The notes: a model not told the origin generated them from the sequence alone. DNA of 64,000 bases from Janthinobacterium sp. J1-1 (GCF_030944405.1 NZ_CP132339.1:3844001-3908000), one strand, 5' to 3'; numbered from the stretch's first letter, positions 1-9,276 are shown. Made by a program: numbers and translations.

Positions 1-1227
1 GCATCTGTGCGCGCGGCGATGGATACGCTGGGCTATTCGAGCGTCACCACTGTCGAGCAATTCAAAAAACTCGTGTTGGCTCAGGATTTGAACACTGGCG
101 CTGGCGTATCGATGTATGGCCAGCTGATTGCCCTGGCCGAGCCGTTCAAGAAGGCCGCCGATTACGCGGCCGAATTGGCAGCCGCCACCGGCAATTTTGC
201 CGCAGTGGCGAAAACGGCATCCGAGATCGCCAGCGAGCACCGCGACCTGCAGCAGCAGCTGAACGAGCTGACGAAAAGCGAAAACGAATTGCTGGCCATC
301 CAGCGTGCCGGCATCGCCGACGTCAACAAAGCGCTGTTCGACCAGGTGCAGGCCGCGAAAACGGTGGTGACCGCCAAGGATGCGCTGGCCAAGGCCTACG
401 ACACCGAGGCGGCAGCTGCCAAGACTGCGCTCGACAAGTCGAAATCGTGGGTAACCACGCTCAACGGCCTGAACGCCAGCATGGCGCTGGGTGCCCAGTC
501 CACGCTGACGCCGGAGCAGAAGTATGCCGAGGCGCGCGCCCAGTTCGAGAAAACCCTGGCGGCTGCGAACGCCGGCGACAGCACGGCGCAGTCTGGCCTG
601 TCTGCCGCTGAGCAGGCGTTCCTGACGGCCTCGCAGGTGGTCAACGCATCGGATGCCAAATACGTGGCGGATTACGCCCGCGTGATGGCCGCCAATGACG
701 AGGCGATGCGATGGGCCAGCACCCAGGTCGACGTGCAGCAAGCCAGCCTGGACGCGTTGACGAAACAGGTTTCGGGCCTGATCACCATCAACGATTCGGT
801 GCTGACGGTGGCGCAGGCCATCAGCAACTTGCAGGTGGCTATGGGCGTGTCGACTGGCTTGGGCGTGAAGTTCGACGGCTCGCATGCTGGCGGCCTGACC
901 AGCGTGCCGTTCGACGGCTATTCGGCCGAGCTGCACCGCGGTGAGGTGGTGGTCGACGCGCAGGCGGCCGCCGCCATGCGTCGCTACTTCGGCGGCGCGC
1001 CGAGCCAGGGCGGTGGCAACACGGATGCGCTGGTGGCGGAAATCAAACTGCTGCGTGCCGAGGTGGCGGCAGGCCGTGCCGACGCGGACAAGCAAACCGG
1101 CGCCGTCGTCCAGGCCACAGTTGAATCGAACGCCAGCGCTGCCAAGACGGTGGTGTCGGGCGTCGAGAAATCGGCCAAGCAGTCCGCCTGGGCTGCTGCA
1201 AATGAAAAGGAAAAAGCGTATGTCTGA
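1..1227 (+). CDS. Phage tail tape measure protein, C-terminal part (5' truncated)
   Basis: The frame is open from base 1, so the true start lies outside the window. The visible 409 codons are Ala/Gln/Lys-rich and helical through the first 300 residues, then pass into a Gly-rich segment with the tail-end pattern SAELHRGEVVVDAQAAAAMRR, and finish in another Ala/Lys helix. That layout is typical of the C-terminus of siphovirus tape measure proteins, which set tail length and line the tail tube. The stop overlaps the start of the next tail gene. The family call rests on composition, the C-terminal pattern and position ahead of tail tip genes; the diagnostic N-terminal part is missing. Confidence 0.7.
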   Translation, partial: ASVRAAMDTLGYSSVTTVEQFKKLVLAQDLNTGAGVSMYGQLIALAEPFKKAADYAAELAAATGNFAAVAKTASEIASEHRDLQQQLNELTKSENELLAIQRAGIADVNKALFDQVQAAKTVVTAKDALAKAYDTEAAAAKTALDKSKSWVTTLNGLNASMALGAQSTLTPEQKYAEARAQFEKTLAAANAGDSTAQSGLSAAEQAFLTASQVVNASDAKYVADYARVMAANDEAMRWASTQVDVQQASLDALTKQVSGLITINDSVLTVAQAISNLQVAMGVSTGLGVKFDGSHAGGLTSVPFDGYSAELHRGEVVVDAQAAAAMRRYFGGAPSQGGGNTDALVAEIKLLRAEVAAGRADADKQTGAVVQATVESNASAAKTVVSGVEKSAKQSAWAAANEKEKAYV

Positions 1228-2689
1228 TGATCAGTTTTTGGCGTGGCTGCAAGATCCCGCCGCCGCTCGCATGGTGCTGATCGAGGCCCAGGTCGACGTG
1301 GCGGGCGTCGAGGTGACGCGGTATATCGCCTCGCGCCTGTACACCACCGGTCCGGCCGACACGCCGGCCAACATCGAATACCAGCCGCTGGCCACCGGCG
1401 GCCTCGCGTTCACCGAGCAGGTCAGCCTGACTGGTGAGGCCGGGTTGTCCGGCGGCGATATCGAGCTGGACAACGCCGACGGCGCGCTGGACGGCTGGCT
1501 GGTCGACGTGTGGTCCAATCGGGCGATCCGCGTCTGGGTCGGTGATCCGGCCTGGCCGCGCGCCGACTTCCGCCTGGTGTTCGACGGCATCATCGCCGAC
1601 GTAGGCGTGTCGGGCCGCGAATCGATCAACCTGGCGCTGCGCGACAAGCTCCAGCGCCTCAATACGCCGATCACCGAGGCCAAGCTGGGCGGCGCCACGC
1701 AGAACAAGGATTCCATCCTGCCGGTGCCGTTCGGCGAATGCCACAACGTCACGCCGCTGGCCACCAATCCGGCCGCGCTGGAATATGGATTTCTCGGCGC
1801 GGTCGAGTCGATCGCCGAGGTGCGCGCCAACGGCAAGCCGGTGTCGGCTGCGATCAACAATGCGACCGGCCGCTTCACGCTGATCACGAATCCGCTGGCC
1901 CAGGTGATCACCACCAGCGTGCAGGGCGACAACGTGGCCGGCTACGCGCCACGCATCGCGCCGCTGGTGCAGCGCATCGCCACCGGCTACGGCAAGGTCA
2001 GCGACCGATTCACTGCGGTCGATTTGGACCTGGCCAACTTGTCCGCCTTCGACGCGGCCCACCCGCAGCTGGTGGGCCTGTACGTGGCGGACCGGACCAA
2101 CCAGGCGCAGGCCATCCAGCAGCTGGCCGCCAGCGTGGGTGCGCAGGCGATTATGTCGCGTACCGGCCAGCTGCGCCTGGTGCAGGTTGCGCTGCCTGGC
2201 CTGGGCGTGCCGGTGGCGATCGGCCCTGACCACATGCGCGAGCGCAGCCTGCGCCCGGTGCAGCGCCTGCCGGTAGTGGCGGCCGTGAAAATCGGCTTTG
2301 ACCGTAACTACACGGCGCAGGCCAGCCTGACCACCAGTATCCCGCCTGAGCATGCGGACCTGTACGCCACCGAGTGGCTGACCGAAACCGTGGCCGACGA
2401 GGCCGTGCGCGCGCGGTACCGGATCAGCGACGACCCGGTGCAGATTGATACCTGCCTGAAAACCCGCGCCGACGCGCATGCCGAGGCCGCGCGCCGCCTG
2501 GCCTTGAACAGCGTGCCGCGCACCATTTACGAATTTGACGGAGAACCCGAGATGATGATGCTGGAACTGGGTCAAGCCGTGACGCTGACCGATGAACGCT
2601 ATGGCCTGCAAGATGGCGCGCCTGGTGTGGTGGTGCTGCTGTCGCGCTACTGGCTGACCGGCCGCGTGACCGTCGGGGTGATGGTTTGA
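1220..2689 (+). CDS. Phage tail tip / baseplate-associated protein
   Basis: This 489-aa protein starts at ATG 1220, seven bases inside the end of the tape measure gene and behind an AAAAGGA ribosome site at 1205-1211. It has no signal peptide or membrane segment and is rich in beta-strand-like sequence. Its place, directly after the tape measure gene and before a very long fibre protein, is where siphovirus tail-tip or hub proteins are encoded. I do not recognise a named domain. The reading frame extends further upstream without a ribosome site; that part is antisense-like Arg-rich sequence and was left out. Confidence 0.6.
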   Translation: MSDDQFLAWLQDPAAARMVLIEAQVDVAGVEVTRYIASRLYTTGPADTPANIEYQPLATGGLAFTEQVSLTGEAGLSGGDIELDNADGALDGWLVDVWSNRAIRVWVGDPAWPRADFRLVFDGIIADVGVSGRESINLALRDKLQRLNTPITEAKLGGATQNKDSILPVPFGECHNVTPLATNPAALEYGFLGAVESIAEVRANGKPVSAAINNATGRFTLITNPLAQVITTSVQGDNVAGYAPRIAPLVQRIATGYGKVSDRFTAVDLDLANLSAFDAAHPQLVGLYVADRTNQAQAIQQLAASVGAQAIMSRTGQLRLVQVALPGLGVPVAIGPDHMRERSLRPVQRLPVVAAVKIGFDRNYTAQASLTTSIPPEHADLYATEWLTETVADEAVRARYRISDDPVQIDTCLKTRADAHAEAARRLALNSVPRTIYEFDGEPEMMMLELGQAVTLTDERYGLQDGAPGVVVLLSRYWLTGRVTVGVMV

Positions 2690-5325
2690 GCGCCCTGGGC
2701 GGTGAGCGCGACCGGCTCATCATGAATACGGTGCCGCGTTATTTTGTGTCGGTGGTGGAGAAAACATTGCTGCTGCAGGCGAGTACACCGGTGTTTGCCG
2801 TCAGCCGGACCGGCAACCCTACGCCGGCAGCGATCACGATCACTGCGGAACTGGTGAGCATTACCGGCACTGTGGAATTCAGCGTGTCTGCCGGCGCGGC
2901 GCTGGCCGTCGACGGCAAAGTGGCCACCTTGCGGTTTGTGGATATGTCGGTCGATGTGGCCTTCGTGCAGGCCAAGGTCAAAGACGCCGAGTCCGGCGTC
3001 GAGTTTCTGCGCTCGGCCGTGATCAGCAAGGTGTTCGACGGTGCCAATGGCGCCGCCGGTGCCGATGGTGCAACTTACTACACTTGGGTCAAATACGGCG
3101 ACAGCGCGGCCGGTTCGGGACTATCAGATAACCCTGCAGGAAAAGACTTCATCGGCCTGGCCTATAACAAAACCACGCCCGTCGAGGGAGTGAGCCCAGC
3201 CGATTACACCTGGTCGTTGATCAAGGGTGTCGACGGAGTGCCTGGCGCACCAGGCGCTGATGGGAAAACGACGTACACGTGGATCAAATATTCCGACAAC
3301 CCGGACGGGTCGGGGCTGTACGACGTGCCGACGGCTGCGACGCTGTATCTGGGGCTGGCGACCAACAAGACCACTACGATTGAAAGCGGCAATAAGGAAG
3401 ATTACGTCTGGTCGAAATTCCGGGGCGATCAGGGCGTGCCGGGTACTGCGGGTGCGGCTGCGCCGACGCTTTATACCTGGGTGAAATACGCCGACTCGGC
3501 CACTGGCGCCAGCCTGTCCAACGATCCGACTGGCAAGGCCTGGATCGGGCTTGCCTATAACAAACTGACGCCAGTGGAGAGCCTGTCTGCAGGCGATTAC
3601 GCATGGTCACTGATTCGTGGCGCTGATGGCGTGCCGGGTACCGACGGTGCAAATGGCCTGCCTGGCGTGAAAGGCGCCGACGGCCAGACCTTTTACACGT
3701 GGATCAAGTATGCGGACGTCCAGGACGGCGCCGGCATGTACGACACACCGAACGCCAATACGCTGTACCTGGGCTTGTCTACCAATCGCACCAGCCAGGC
3801 CGAGGGCAGCAACCCGGCCGATTACGTGTGGTCGAAATTCAAGGGTGACCAGGGCGTACCCGGCACGGCGGCGCCGGCGCTGTACACGTGGGTAAAGTAC
3901 GCGGACAGCGCCGCTGGTGCAGGCCTGACCGATAACCCTGCTGGAAAGGCATTCATCGGACTGGCCTACAACCAGACAAATGCAATAGAAGGCACAGATC
4001 CCGCGCAGTACAGTTGGTCTCTCATCAAAGGTGCGGACGGCGTAATTGGCCCCAAGGGTGCTGATGGGCAATCGCTCTACACCTGGGTCAAGTACGCCGA
4101 CGTTGCCGACGGCACCGGGCTGTACGACGCTCCTGGGCCGAACACAATGTATATCGGCCTGTCCGTCAATCGACCCGTCCAGTCCGAGAGTGGCAACAAG
4201 GAAGATTACGTCTGGTCGAAATTCAAGGGAGATCAGGGCGTGGCCGGCACGACTGGGCCTCAGGGACAGCGCGGCACCAAGACGGTGGTGACTGGCGGGT
4301 ACTCGACCTGGTCCGATGCGTCGGCCGCAGCCGAACTGGCCGCCGCCGGCTTCGGAGCGCCCATCAACCGCGATGTGGTCACGCTGTACGGTCCGATTGT
4401 TTCCGCGCCGACGTTCACCATGACCAAGTTTTTCGATAACGGGAGCTGGCTCCCCATGGGCACGCATATCGACGGCGGGCTGCTGGTCACGGGCACGGTT
4501 GCCGCCGCAGCGATGTCCGTCGATCGACTGTCCGCCTTGTCTGCGAACCTGGGCAATGTCAATGCTGGCGATATGTATGGCGTATCGATTCGCGGAGGAT
4601 CATTCGCGGATGTTAACTGGCCGGCGACTGGAGGCGGGTTTTACCTGGGTCCAGACGTTTTCCGGATGGGGAGTTACCCGACCGGAAAATATTTTGAGGT
4701 GTATCCGTCGGGCGACCTGCGTGCACCTGGATTTTCCATTATTAACGGGAGCGCCGTTTTTGGTGGCGAGTTGTCCGGTGCCACCGGATCGTTTTCCGGC
4801 AATTTGTCCGCAGCATCAGGCACGCTGGGTACGATCACGGCCGGCTATTTGCGCAATGCCGCCAATACGACATATGTGGACCTGAATGCGACCGGCAATC
4901 AAACGTTTTTATACGCCGGCGCCGGCAAAATTCGGCTCACTGCTGATGGGAGCGGGGAGTTCGCCCGCGCGATTATTTCGGAGCCGAATGTCGTGCGGAA
5001 GGGGGTAAAGCCGATATCGGTAGGCTGGCGAGATAACACTATGCCGTTCACAGACTACATCGACACTGGCGAAACATTTTCTGAACTCTGGTACGACGCA
5101 CCCTCTGCTACCTACATTGGCAATGCAACGCTCGCTGGCGGCTTGGCAGAGTCAGGCGGACTCTCTGGCTATGTGGAAACCACGATTGTCGTTGGCGGTG
5201 GTCTGTACACAAGCGCGCAAACACCAGTCGGTCAGCGAATCTACTTGCGCGTTACCTGGACGCCAGGCGATGGCACGGGTCGCATCAACCCGGCGGCGAT
5301 TGCATGGAAACTGGTAAAGGTTTAA
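2686..5325 (+). CDS. Phage tail fibre/tip protein with collagen-like linkers and repeated modules
   Basis: The protein has up to 879 residues. The frame begins at TTG 2686, overlapping the previous stop (TTGA); ATG 2722 is an alternative start. Residues 1-120 are beta-rich. Residues 125-525 hold six copies of a module of about 60 aa beginning YTW(V/I)KY and ending in W-S, separated by Gly-X-Y linkers such as GADGVPG. After that come a GTKTVV segment and a C-terminal beta-rich part like phage fibre tips (QRIYLRVTW). Collagen-like linkers and repeated modules are typical of receptor-binding tail proteins, so a host-contact role is likely. The repeat region could change by recombination. Confidence 0.7.
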   Translation: MSALGGERDRLIMNTVPRYFVSVVEKTLLLQASTPVFAVSRTGNPTPAAITITAELVSITGTVEFSVSAGAALAVDGKVATLRFVDMSVDVAFVQAKVKDAESGVEFLRSAVISKVFDGANGAAGADGATYYTWVKYGDSAAGSGLSDNPAGKDFIGLAYNKTTPVEGVSPADYTWSLIKGVDGVPGAPGADGKTTYTWIKYSDNPDGSGLYDVPTAATLYLGLATNKTTTIESGNKEDYVWSKFRGDQGVPGTAGAAAPTLYTWVKYADSATGASLSNDPTGKAWIGLAYNKLTPVESLSAGDYAWSLIRGADGVPGTDGANGLPGVKGADGQTFYTWIKYADVQDGAGMYDTPNANTLYLGLSTNRTSQAEGSNPADYVWSKFKGDQGVPGTAAPALYTWVKYADSAAGAGLTDNPAGKAFIGLAYNQTNAIEGTDPAQYSWSLIKGADGVIGPKGADGQSLYTWVKYADVADGTGLYDAPGPNTMYIGLSVNRPVQSESGNKEDYVWSKFKGDQGVAGTTGPQGQRGTKTVVTGGYSTWSDASAAAELAAAGFGAPINRDVVTLYGPIVSAPTFTMTKFFDNGSWLPMGTHIDGGLLVTGTVAAAAMSVDRLSALSANLGNVNAGDMYGVSIRGGSFADVNWPATGGGFYLGPDVFRMGSYPTGKYFEVYPSGDLRAPGFSIINGSAVFGGELSGATGSFSGNLSAASGTLGTITAGYLRNAANTTYVDLNATGNQTFLYAGAGKIRLTADGSGEFARAIISEPNVVRKGVKPISVGWRDNTMPFTDYIDTGETFSELWYDAPSATYIGNATLAGGLAESGGLSGYVETTIVVGGGLYTSAQTPVGQRIYLRVTWTPGDGTGRINPAAIAWKLVKV
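3067..4260 (+). repeat. Three tandem A-B pairs of a duplicated tail module
   Basis: Six protein modules alternate in two types. Type A has KY(G/A)DSA.GA.L..(N/D)P.GK..IGLAYN and ends W-S-L-I-(K/R)G. Type B has KY(S/A)D..DG.G(L/M)YD.P....(L/M)Y(L/I)GL..N and ends D-Y-V-W-S-K-F-(K/R)-G-D-Q-G-V. The order is A1 B1 A2 B2 A3 B3, which points to triplication of an ancestral pair. Most DNA differences between copies are synonymous or conservative. Confidence 0.8.
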
Positions 5326-5327
5326 AA

Positions 5328-6182
5328 ATGACGAATTTACGCATCATCCACGACAACGCCGCCGACCGCGCGGTACTGACGGCCGCCAGCCAGGCCGGCG
5401 CGCTGGGGCAGGCCAATCTGCAGCGCGATGCCAAGGGCGCGGTGCTGCGCGCCACCAGCACGGCGCAAACCATCACCGCCACATGGCCCACGCAGGAGTG
5501 CATCGCCTGCGTGGCGCTCATTTTCACGAACATGACCAGCAGCGCGCGCATGCGTGTGCGTGGCTATGGCCAGCCAGGCGACGCAGTGCCTGCAATCGAC
5601 ACGGGCTGGACGATGCCGTGCCCCGAGGCGCCACTGGAATCCTATCCGTTCGGCGAGCTGCCGCTGGGCTGGAACGCCTATGCCTGGGGAGGGACGAACA
5701 CCTGGGCGCGCGGTGGTGGAGCCGATGCCGTGGCCTGGTTCGCCCCGGTATTCGTGCGCAGCCTGGTGATCGAGGTGTATTGCCCGGACCTGCCTGCCGG
5801 CTACATCGAGATATCGCGCCTGGTGGCCGGCAATTACTGGTCGCCCGAGTACAACGCCGAATATGGCGCCAGCCTGCAACTGCAGGACACGACCGAGGTC
5901 TACCGCACCGCCGCCGGCACTGCCAAAACAGCTGTGGGCACCACCAGCGACAAATTGGCAATCAACCTGGCGCACCTGACGGCGCCTGACCGGGCGCGCC
6001 TGATGCGCATCCTGCGCGAGTGCGGCCCGGTCCGGCCACTGCTGTTCAGCCTGTTCCCTGAGCATGCAGATCCGGTGCTCGAGCAGGACCACATGCTGTA
6101 CGGCCGTGTCGCCAACCTGGACGCGGTCAGCACGCCGTACTACGAAACCTATGCAGCGCCACTCCAGATAGAAGGGATTTAA
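5328..6182 (+). CDS. Phage structural protein, unknown, next to tail fibre genes
   Basis: The gene encodes 284 aa from ATG 5328, behind AAAGG at 5316-5320 and two bases after the previous stop. The first residues (MTNLRIIHDNAADRA) match the opening of small phage proteins that follow tip or fibre genes, and the sequence is Trp- and Tyr-rich with strand-forming patterns and no membrane segment. It lies in a tight run of tail genes with 2-bp spacing to the next one. I do not recognise a domain. A fibre-associated or tail completion role is inferred from position only. Confidence 0.5.
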   Translation: MTNLRIIHDNAADRAVLTAASQAGALGQANLQRDAKGAVLRATSTAQTITATWPTQECIACVALIFTNMTSSARMRVRGYGQPGDAVPAIDTGWTMPCPEAPLESYPFGELPLGWNAYAWGGTNTWARGGGADAVAWFAPVFVRSLVIEVYCPDLPAGYIEISRLVAGNYWSPEYNAEYGASLQLQDTTEVYRTAAGTAKTAVGTTSDKLAINLAHLTAPDRARLMRILRECGPVRPLLFSLFPEHADPVLEQDHMLYGRVANLDAVSTPYYETYAAPLQIEGI

Positions 6183-6184
6183 TA

Positions 6185-7363
6185 ATGGCCAGTAAATTTA
6201 CAGCCGGTATGAAAAACGTGGTCGAGGTACTCAACCAGATGTGGGACGCATTTGCGGCAGGGCCGTATAACGCGCTGCCCCTGACAGGCGGAACGCTGAC
6301 GGGGCCATTGACGGCGCAAAAGGCCACCGTCAACGCCGGGCTAATAGTCGCAGGTGGCGATATCTCCACGGGCCAGAAGCTCATGGTGGCCTGGAGTGAC
6401 ACTGGCGGCGGCAGTATTCAAACCTACGCTGGAAAAGCGTTGTCAGTCAATGTCCTGGGAAACAATTTTTTAGTTGGCACGACTACCGATAATGGCTCTG
6501 ACAAATTACAGGTTGAGGGGTCCGCCAAAGTCGCCATCACAGGGTCTGAGGGGGCTCTCGTGTTCCACGCTGGAGTCAGGGGAACCAACTCCTCAGTGAT
6601 CCTCTACGCTGGTGATGGAGGAGCGCCCAGCTACCCCCCGTCTGTCATGTATGTGGCAAAAAACTCAATTACGATCCGGGGAATTACCACGCCCGGTACA
6701 GTTAATACCATGGGCAACGATTACGCCGAGTACATTTTCAAATCCACCCAGTGCGGAATAGTTGCCAGGGGCCAGATCGTTGGCATCACAGCAGACAACA
6801 CCATCACCGACCAGTGGGCCGATGCCATCATGTTCTCCATCAAGTCGACGGCGCCGTCGTTCGTCGGTGGCGATACCTGGGCGAATGGCCTCGGGCCACG
6901 CCCACAGCCGCAGGCTGGCCCGGCGCCGACGCCACCGGCGCGCCGCGCCGATGTGGTCGAGCGCCAGCCGCTGCCCGGCACCGAGCCGCAGGAGTATCAG
7001 GACGTGCTGACGCCTGGCGACACTGATGCCGAGTGGGCGGCCAAAAAGGTGGCCTACGCTGCTGCGCTGATTGCGCACACCGCCGCCGCGCAATTGGACG
7101 CCCAGGCCATGGCCACATTCGACGCCGCCCTGGAGGTCGAGCGCCAGAAAGTGGACCGCATCGCGATCGCCGGCCGCGTGCCGGTCAACGTGATGGGCGC
7201 CCGGCCTGGCGATTACATTGTGCCGGTGCAGGATGGCGAGGGCATTGCGGGCATCGCCGTGCATGCGGACGATATCACCATGCCGCAGTACCTGCGTGCG
7301 GTCGGGCGTGTGATCTCGATCGAGCCGGATGGCCGAGCGTATGTGATGGTCAAGGCTGTGTAA
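6185..7363 (+). CDS. Phage tail fibre protein with C-terminal peptidase/chaperone-like segment
   Basis: The gene encodes 392 aa. The N-terminus (PLTGGTLTGPLTAQKATVN) is the hallmark of tail fibre trimer segments. Residues around 175-225 contain NDYAEYIF and a GQIVGIT block resembling the Peptidase_G2/S74-type self-processing domains at the ends of phage fibres; that assignment is by eye. A Pro-rich stretch (about 235-265) and an Ala-rich helix follow, then a closing beta segment with PGDYIVPVQDGEG. It is the last gene before a strong terminator, so it ends the tail operon. Confidence 0.6.
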   Translation: MASKFTAGMKNVVEVLNQMWDAFAAGPYNALPLTGGTLTGPLTAQKATVNAGLIVAGGDISTGQKLMVAWSDTGGGSIQTYAGKALSVNVLGNNFLVGTTTDNGSDKLQVEGSAKVAITGSEGALVFHAGVRGTNSSVILYAGDGGAPSYPPSVMYVAKNSITIRGITTPGTVNTMGNDYAEYIFKSTQCGIVARGQIVGITADNTITDQWADAIMFSIKSTAPSFVGGDTWANGLGPRPQPQAGPAPTPPARRADVVERQPLPGTEPQEYQDVLTPGDTDAEWAAKKVAYAAALIAHTAAAQLDAQAMATFDAALEVERQKVDRIAIAGRVPVNVMGARPGDYIVPVQDGEGIAGIAVHADDITMPQYLRAVGRVISIEPDGRAYVMVKAV

Positions 7364-7383
7364 CGAATTCAACGCTCCACCCC

Positions 7384-7405
7384 AAACCCGCTTCGGCGGG
7401 TTTTT
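7384..7405 (+). terminator. Rho-independent terminator of the tail operon
   Basis: A perfect stem AACCCGC / GCGGGTT closes on a TTCG tetraloop and runs into a T5 tract at 7401-7405. It separates the tail genes from the lysis cassette. Confidence 0.85.
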
Positions 7406-7429
7406 CATTTCCACCACCTGAGAGGCCCT

Positions 7430-7762
7430 ATGGCAATTGAAACACATGGCAGCACCGTGGCTGGCATTTCCTACGCGGTGCTGATCGGCGCATTTATCGG
7501 CTCGGCCGCGTCGCTGAGCTACGCCAAGGAAATGACCAAGCGCCAGGCGATGACGGCGTTCCTGGTCGGCGGCGCCGTCGCCTGCGCAGCCACGCCCTTG
7601 GCCATCCACTACCTGAATGCGCCGACCGAACTGGCCGGTGCTATCGCGTTTTTCTGGGGGCTTGGCGCCATGCGTGCCGTGCCCGTATTTTTTGCCCTGA
7701 TCGACCGCACGCGCAACGCGAAACTGCCAACACTGCCCGACCAACCAGACCCAAAGGAGTAA
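7430..7762 (+). CDS. Holin-like phage membrane protein
   Basis: This 110-aa protein has three hydrophobic stretches (about residues 10-30, 43-62 and 68-88) and a charged, Pro-rich C-terminal tail (DQPDPKE). The start ATG 7430 has GAGAGG upstream. It is the first gene of the lysis cassette, directly ahead of a second small membrane protein and a GH19 endolysin. Small multi-span proteins in this position usually are holins, which permeabilise the inner membrane at the end of infection. The holin role is inferred from context; no family was recognised. Confidence 0.55.
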   Translation: MAIETHGSTVAGISYAVLIGAFIGSAASLSYAKEMTKRQAMTAFLVGGAVACAATPLAIHYLNAPTELAGAIAFFWGLGAMRAVPVFFALIDRTRNAKLPTLPDQPDPKE

Positions 7763-7764
7763 CC

Positions 7765-8004
7765 ATGTCGCTGATTTCAATTATCCAGGCGGTCATCTGG
7801 ATCTATGTCCTATACCTGTGCGTCATCGAGCTGAACAAGATGACGCGGCAAACGGCGATGGTCGCGCGACTGGGGCATGTTGCCTTGTCGTGCGGCGCGG
7901 CGGCAGGCATCATGTCGGCGATCTCCGACCGCCAATTGTTCGAGTTGCTCATCGCCGCCGGCGTGGCGCTGCATATGACGTTCAACCGTCGAGGCGCTAA
8001 ATGA
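7765..8004 (+). CDS. Second small phage membrane protein (holin/antiholin candidate)
   Basis: The gene encodes 79 aa with an N-terminal hydrophobic segment (IIQAVIWIYVLYLCVI) and two weaker ones after residue 37, and ends in a basic tail. It starts two bases after the previous stop behind AAAGGAG and overlaps the next start by ATGA. Pairs of small membrane proteins ahead of an endolysin are often a holin and its modulator. Which of the two does what cannot be told from sequence. Confidence 0.55.
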   Translation: MSLISIIQAVIWIYVLYLCVIELNKMTRQTAMVARLGHVALSCGAAAGIMSAISDRQLFELLIAAGVALHMTFNRRGAK

Positions 8005-8516
8005 CACTCGACCAGCTGATCAAGATCATGCCCAATGCCCGCGCCAAAGCGGGTATTTTTTTGCCCGCGCTGAATGCGGCGATGCTGGAATTCGGCATCA
8101 ACACGCCGGCGCGCCAGGCCTCGTTCCTGGCCCAACTGGCGCACGAGTCCGGGCAGCTGCTGTATGTGCGCGAGCTGGCCAGCGGAGCGGCCTACGAGGG
8201 TCGCAAGGATCTGGGCAATGTGCAGCCCGGCGACGGCGTGCGCTTCCGTGGGCGCGGCCTGATCCAGGTGACCGGCCGCACCAACTATGCCGCCTGCGGC
8301 AAGGCCCTAGGCCTGGACCTGCTGGCGCAGCCGGCGCTGCTCGAGCAAACCGTCAACGCCTGTCGCAGCGCTGGCTGGTTCTGGCAGTCGCGCGGCCTGA
8401 ATGCGTTGGCCGACGCCGGCGACCAGGTCGCGGTGACGCGGAAGGTCAACGGCGGCACCAACGGGCTGGCCGAGCGCCTGGCCTTCTTCAAGGTCGCACA
8501 GAAGGTGTTGGCGTGA
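8001..8516 (+). CDS. Endolysin, glycoside hydrolase family 19 (chitinase-like)
   Basis: This 171-aa protein carries GH19 marks: AHESGQLLYVRE near residues 48-59, where the Glu of AHESG is the general acid, FRGRGLIQVTGRTNYA near 80-95, and a closing KVNGGTNGLAERL. Compact phage GH19 enzymes cleave peptidoglycan glycan chains. There is no signal peptide, which fits export through the holin. It overlaps its neighbours on both sides, as expected in a lysis cassette. Confidence 0.88.
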   Translation: MTLDQLIKIMPNARAKAGIFLPALNAAMLEFGINTPARQASFLAQLAHESGQLLYVRELASGAAYEGRKDLGNVQPGDGVRFRGRGLIQVTGRTNYAACGKALGLDLLAQPALLEQTVNACRSAGWFWQSRGLNALADAGDQVAVTRKVNGGTNGLAERLAFFKVAQKVLA

Positions 8517-8884
8517 GCGCGCTGTCGAGGATCCTGCGCAGCGTGCAGGGCGACGGCCTCATGTTCGAGTGTCCGGGCTGTGGCGTGCCGCACCGGGTGT
8601 GAGTTGGTGCCGGCGCCGGCCCGCGCTGGACCTGGAATGGCAACACTGAACGGCCGACGTTCTCGCCGTCGATCCTGGTGCGCGGCACGCGGCCACTGGC
8701 CGACGAGGCGCACGCTGCGTGGATGCGTGGCGAGGCGCCGCTGCCGGCGCCGGTTCCGTTCGTTTGCCACTCCTTCGTGGTCGACGGCCGCATCCAGTTC
8801 CTGGGCGATTGCACGCACGAACTGGCCGGCCAGACGGTCGACATTCCCGATTTCGACACGGTCGCGCTGGAGGATGAGGCATGA
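8513..8884 (+). pseudogene. DUF6527-like small phage protein, interrupted by an in-frame TGA
   Basis: The frame from GTG 8513 (overlapping the endolysin stop) reads MSALSRILRSVQGDGLMFEC-PGC-GVPHRV and then meets TGA at 8600-8602. It then continues in the same frame as VGAGAGPRWTWNGN, PTFSPSILVRG and VCHSFVVDGRIQFLGDCTHELAGQTVDIPDF to a normal stop at 8884. This is the layout of a small Cys-containing phage protein family that I recall as DUF6527, where HxVW is usual at this point. The simplest explanation is TGG to TGA. Restart at an internal start such as 8678 would give 68 aa. The stop overlaps the next start. Confidence 0.7.
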
Positions 8885-9276
8885 GCGCCATCACCGCGCT
8901 GGCCGGAGCCGCTGTCGGCGGCATCTGGAAGGCGGCCGCCATCGTGCTTGCCGCCGTGCTGCTGGTAGTGGCCAGCGCCACCGGCACCGGCTGGTGGCTG
9001 GCGGCCGGCGACCGTGACCTGGCGCGCGCGGCGCTGCTGGCAGAGCAGGGCGTCGGCGCCGGCCTGCGCGCATCGATCGCCGAGCAGAACCGGGCCATCG
9101 ACGGCATGGCCAAGGCAACTGCACTGGCCCAGCAGCGCGGTGAGGCAGCGCAGGCCGCCGCGGCTGCGGCAGGCAGGAGGTACGCTACTGCGCATGCGCG
9201 GCTGGCCGGCGTGCGCGCCACGACCTGCGACGAGGCTATGCCGGCCGTGCGGGCGATGCTGGAGAATGTGCGATGA
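8881..9276 (+). CDS. Rz-like inner-membrane spanin
   Basis: The gene encodes 131 aa. One N-terminal membrane segment (about residues 18-40, AAAIVLAAVLLVVASATGTG) is followed by a long Ala/Gln/Arg-rich helix. That is the design of i-spanins, which link inner and outer membranes in the final lysis step. The next gene, overlapping by ATGA, encodes a lipoprotein that would be its partner. Sequence is poorly conserved in this class, so the call rests on architecture and order. Confidence 0.7.
   Translation: MSAITALAGAAVGGIWKAAAIVLAAVLLVVASATGTGWWLAAGDRDLARAALLAEQGVGAGLRASIAEQNRAIDGMAKATALAQQRGEAAQAAAAAAGRRYATAHARLAGVRATTCDEAMPAVRAMLENVR

Noticed and set aside
1043..2611. 522-codon minus-strand frame in the tail region
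   Set aside because: Antisense to a coupled run of tail genes; composition is shadow-like (Arg/Gln/His/Gly-rich).
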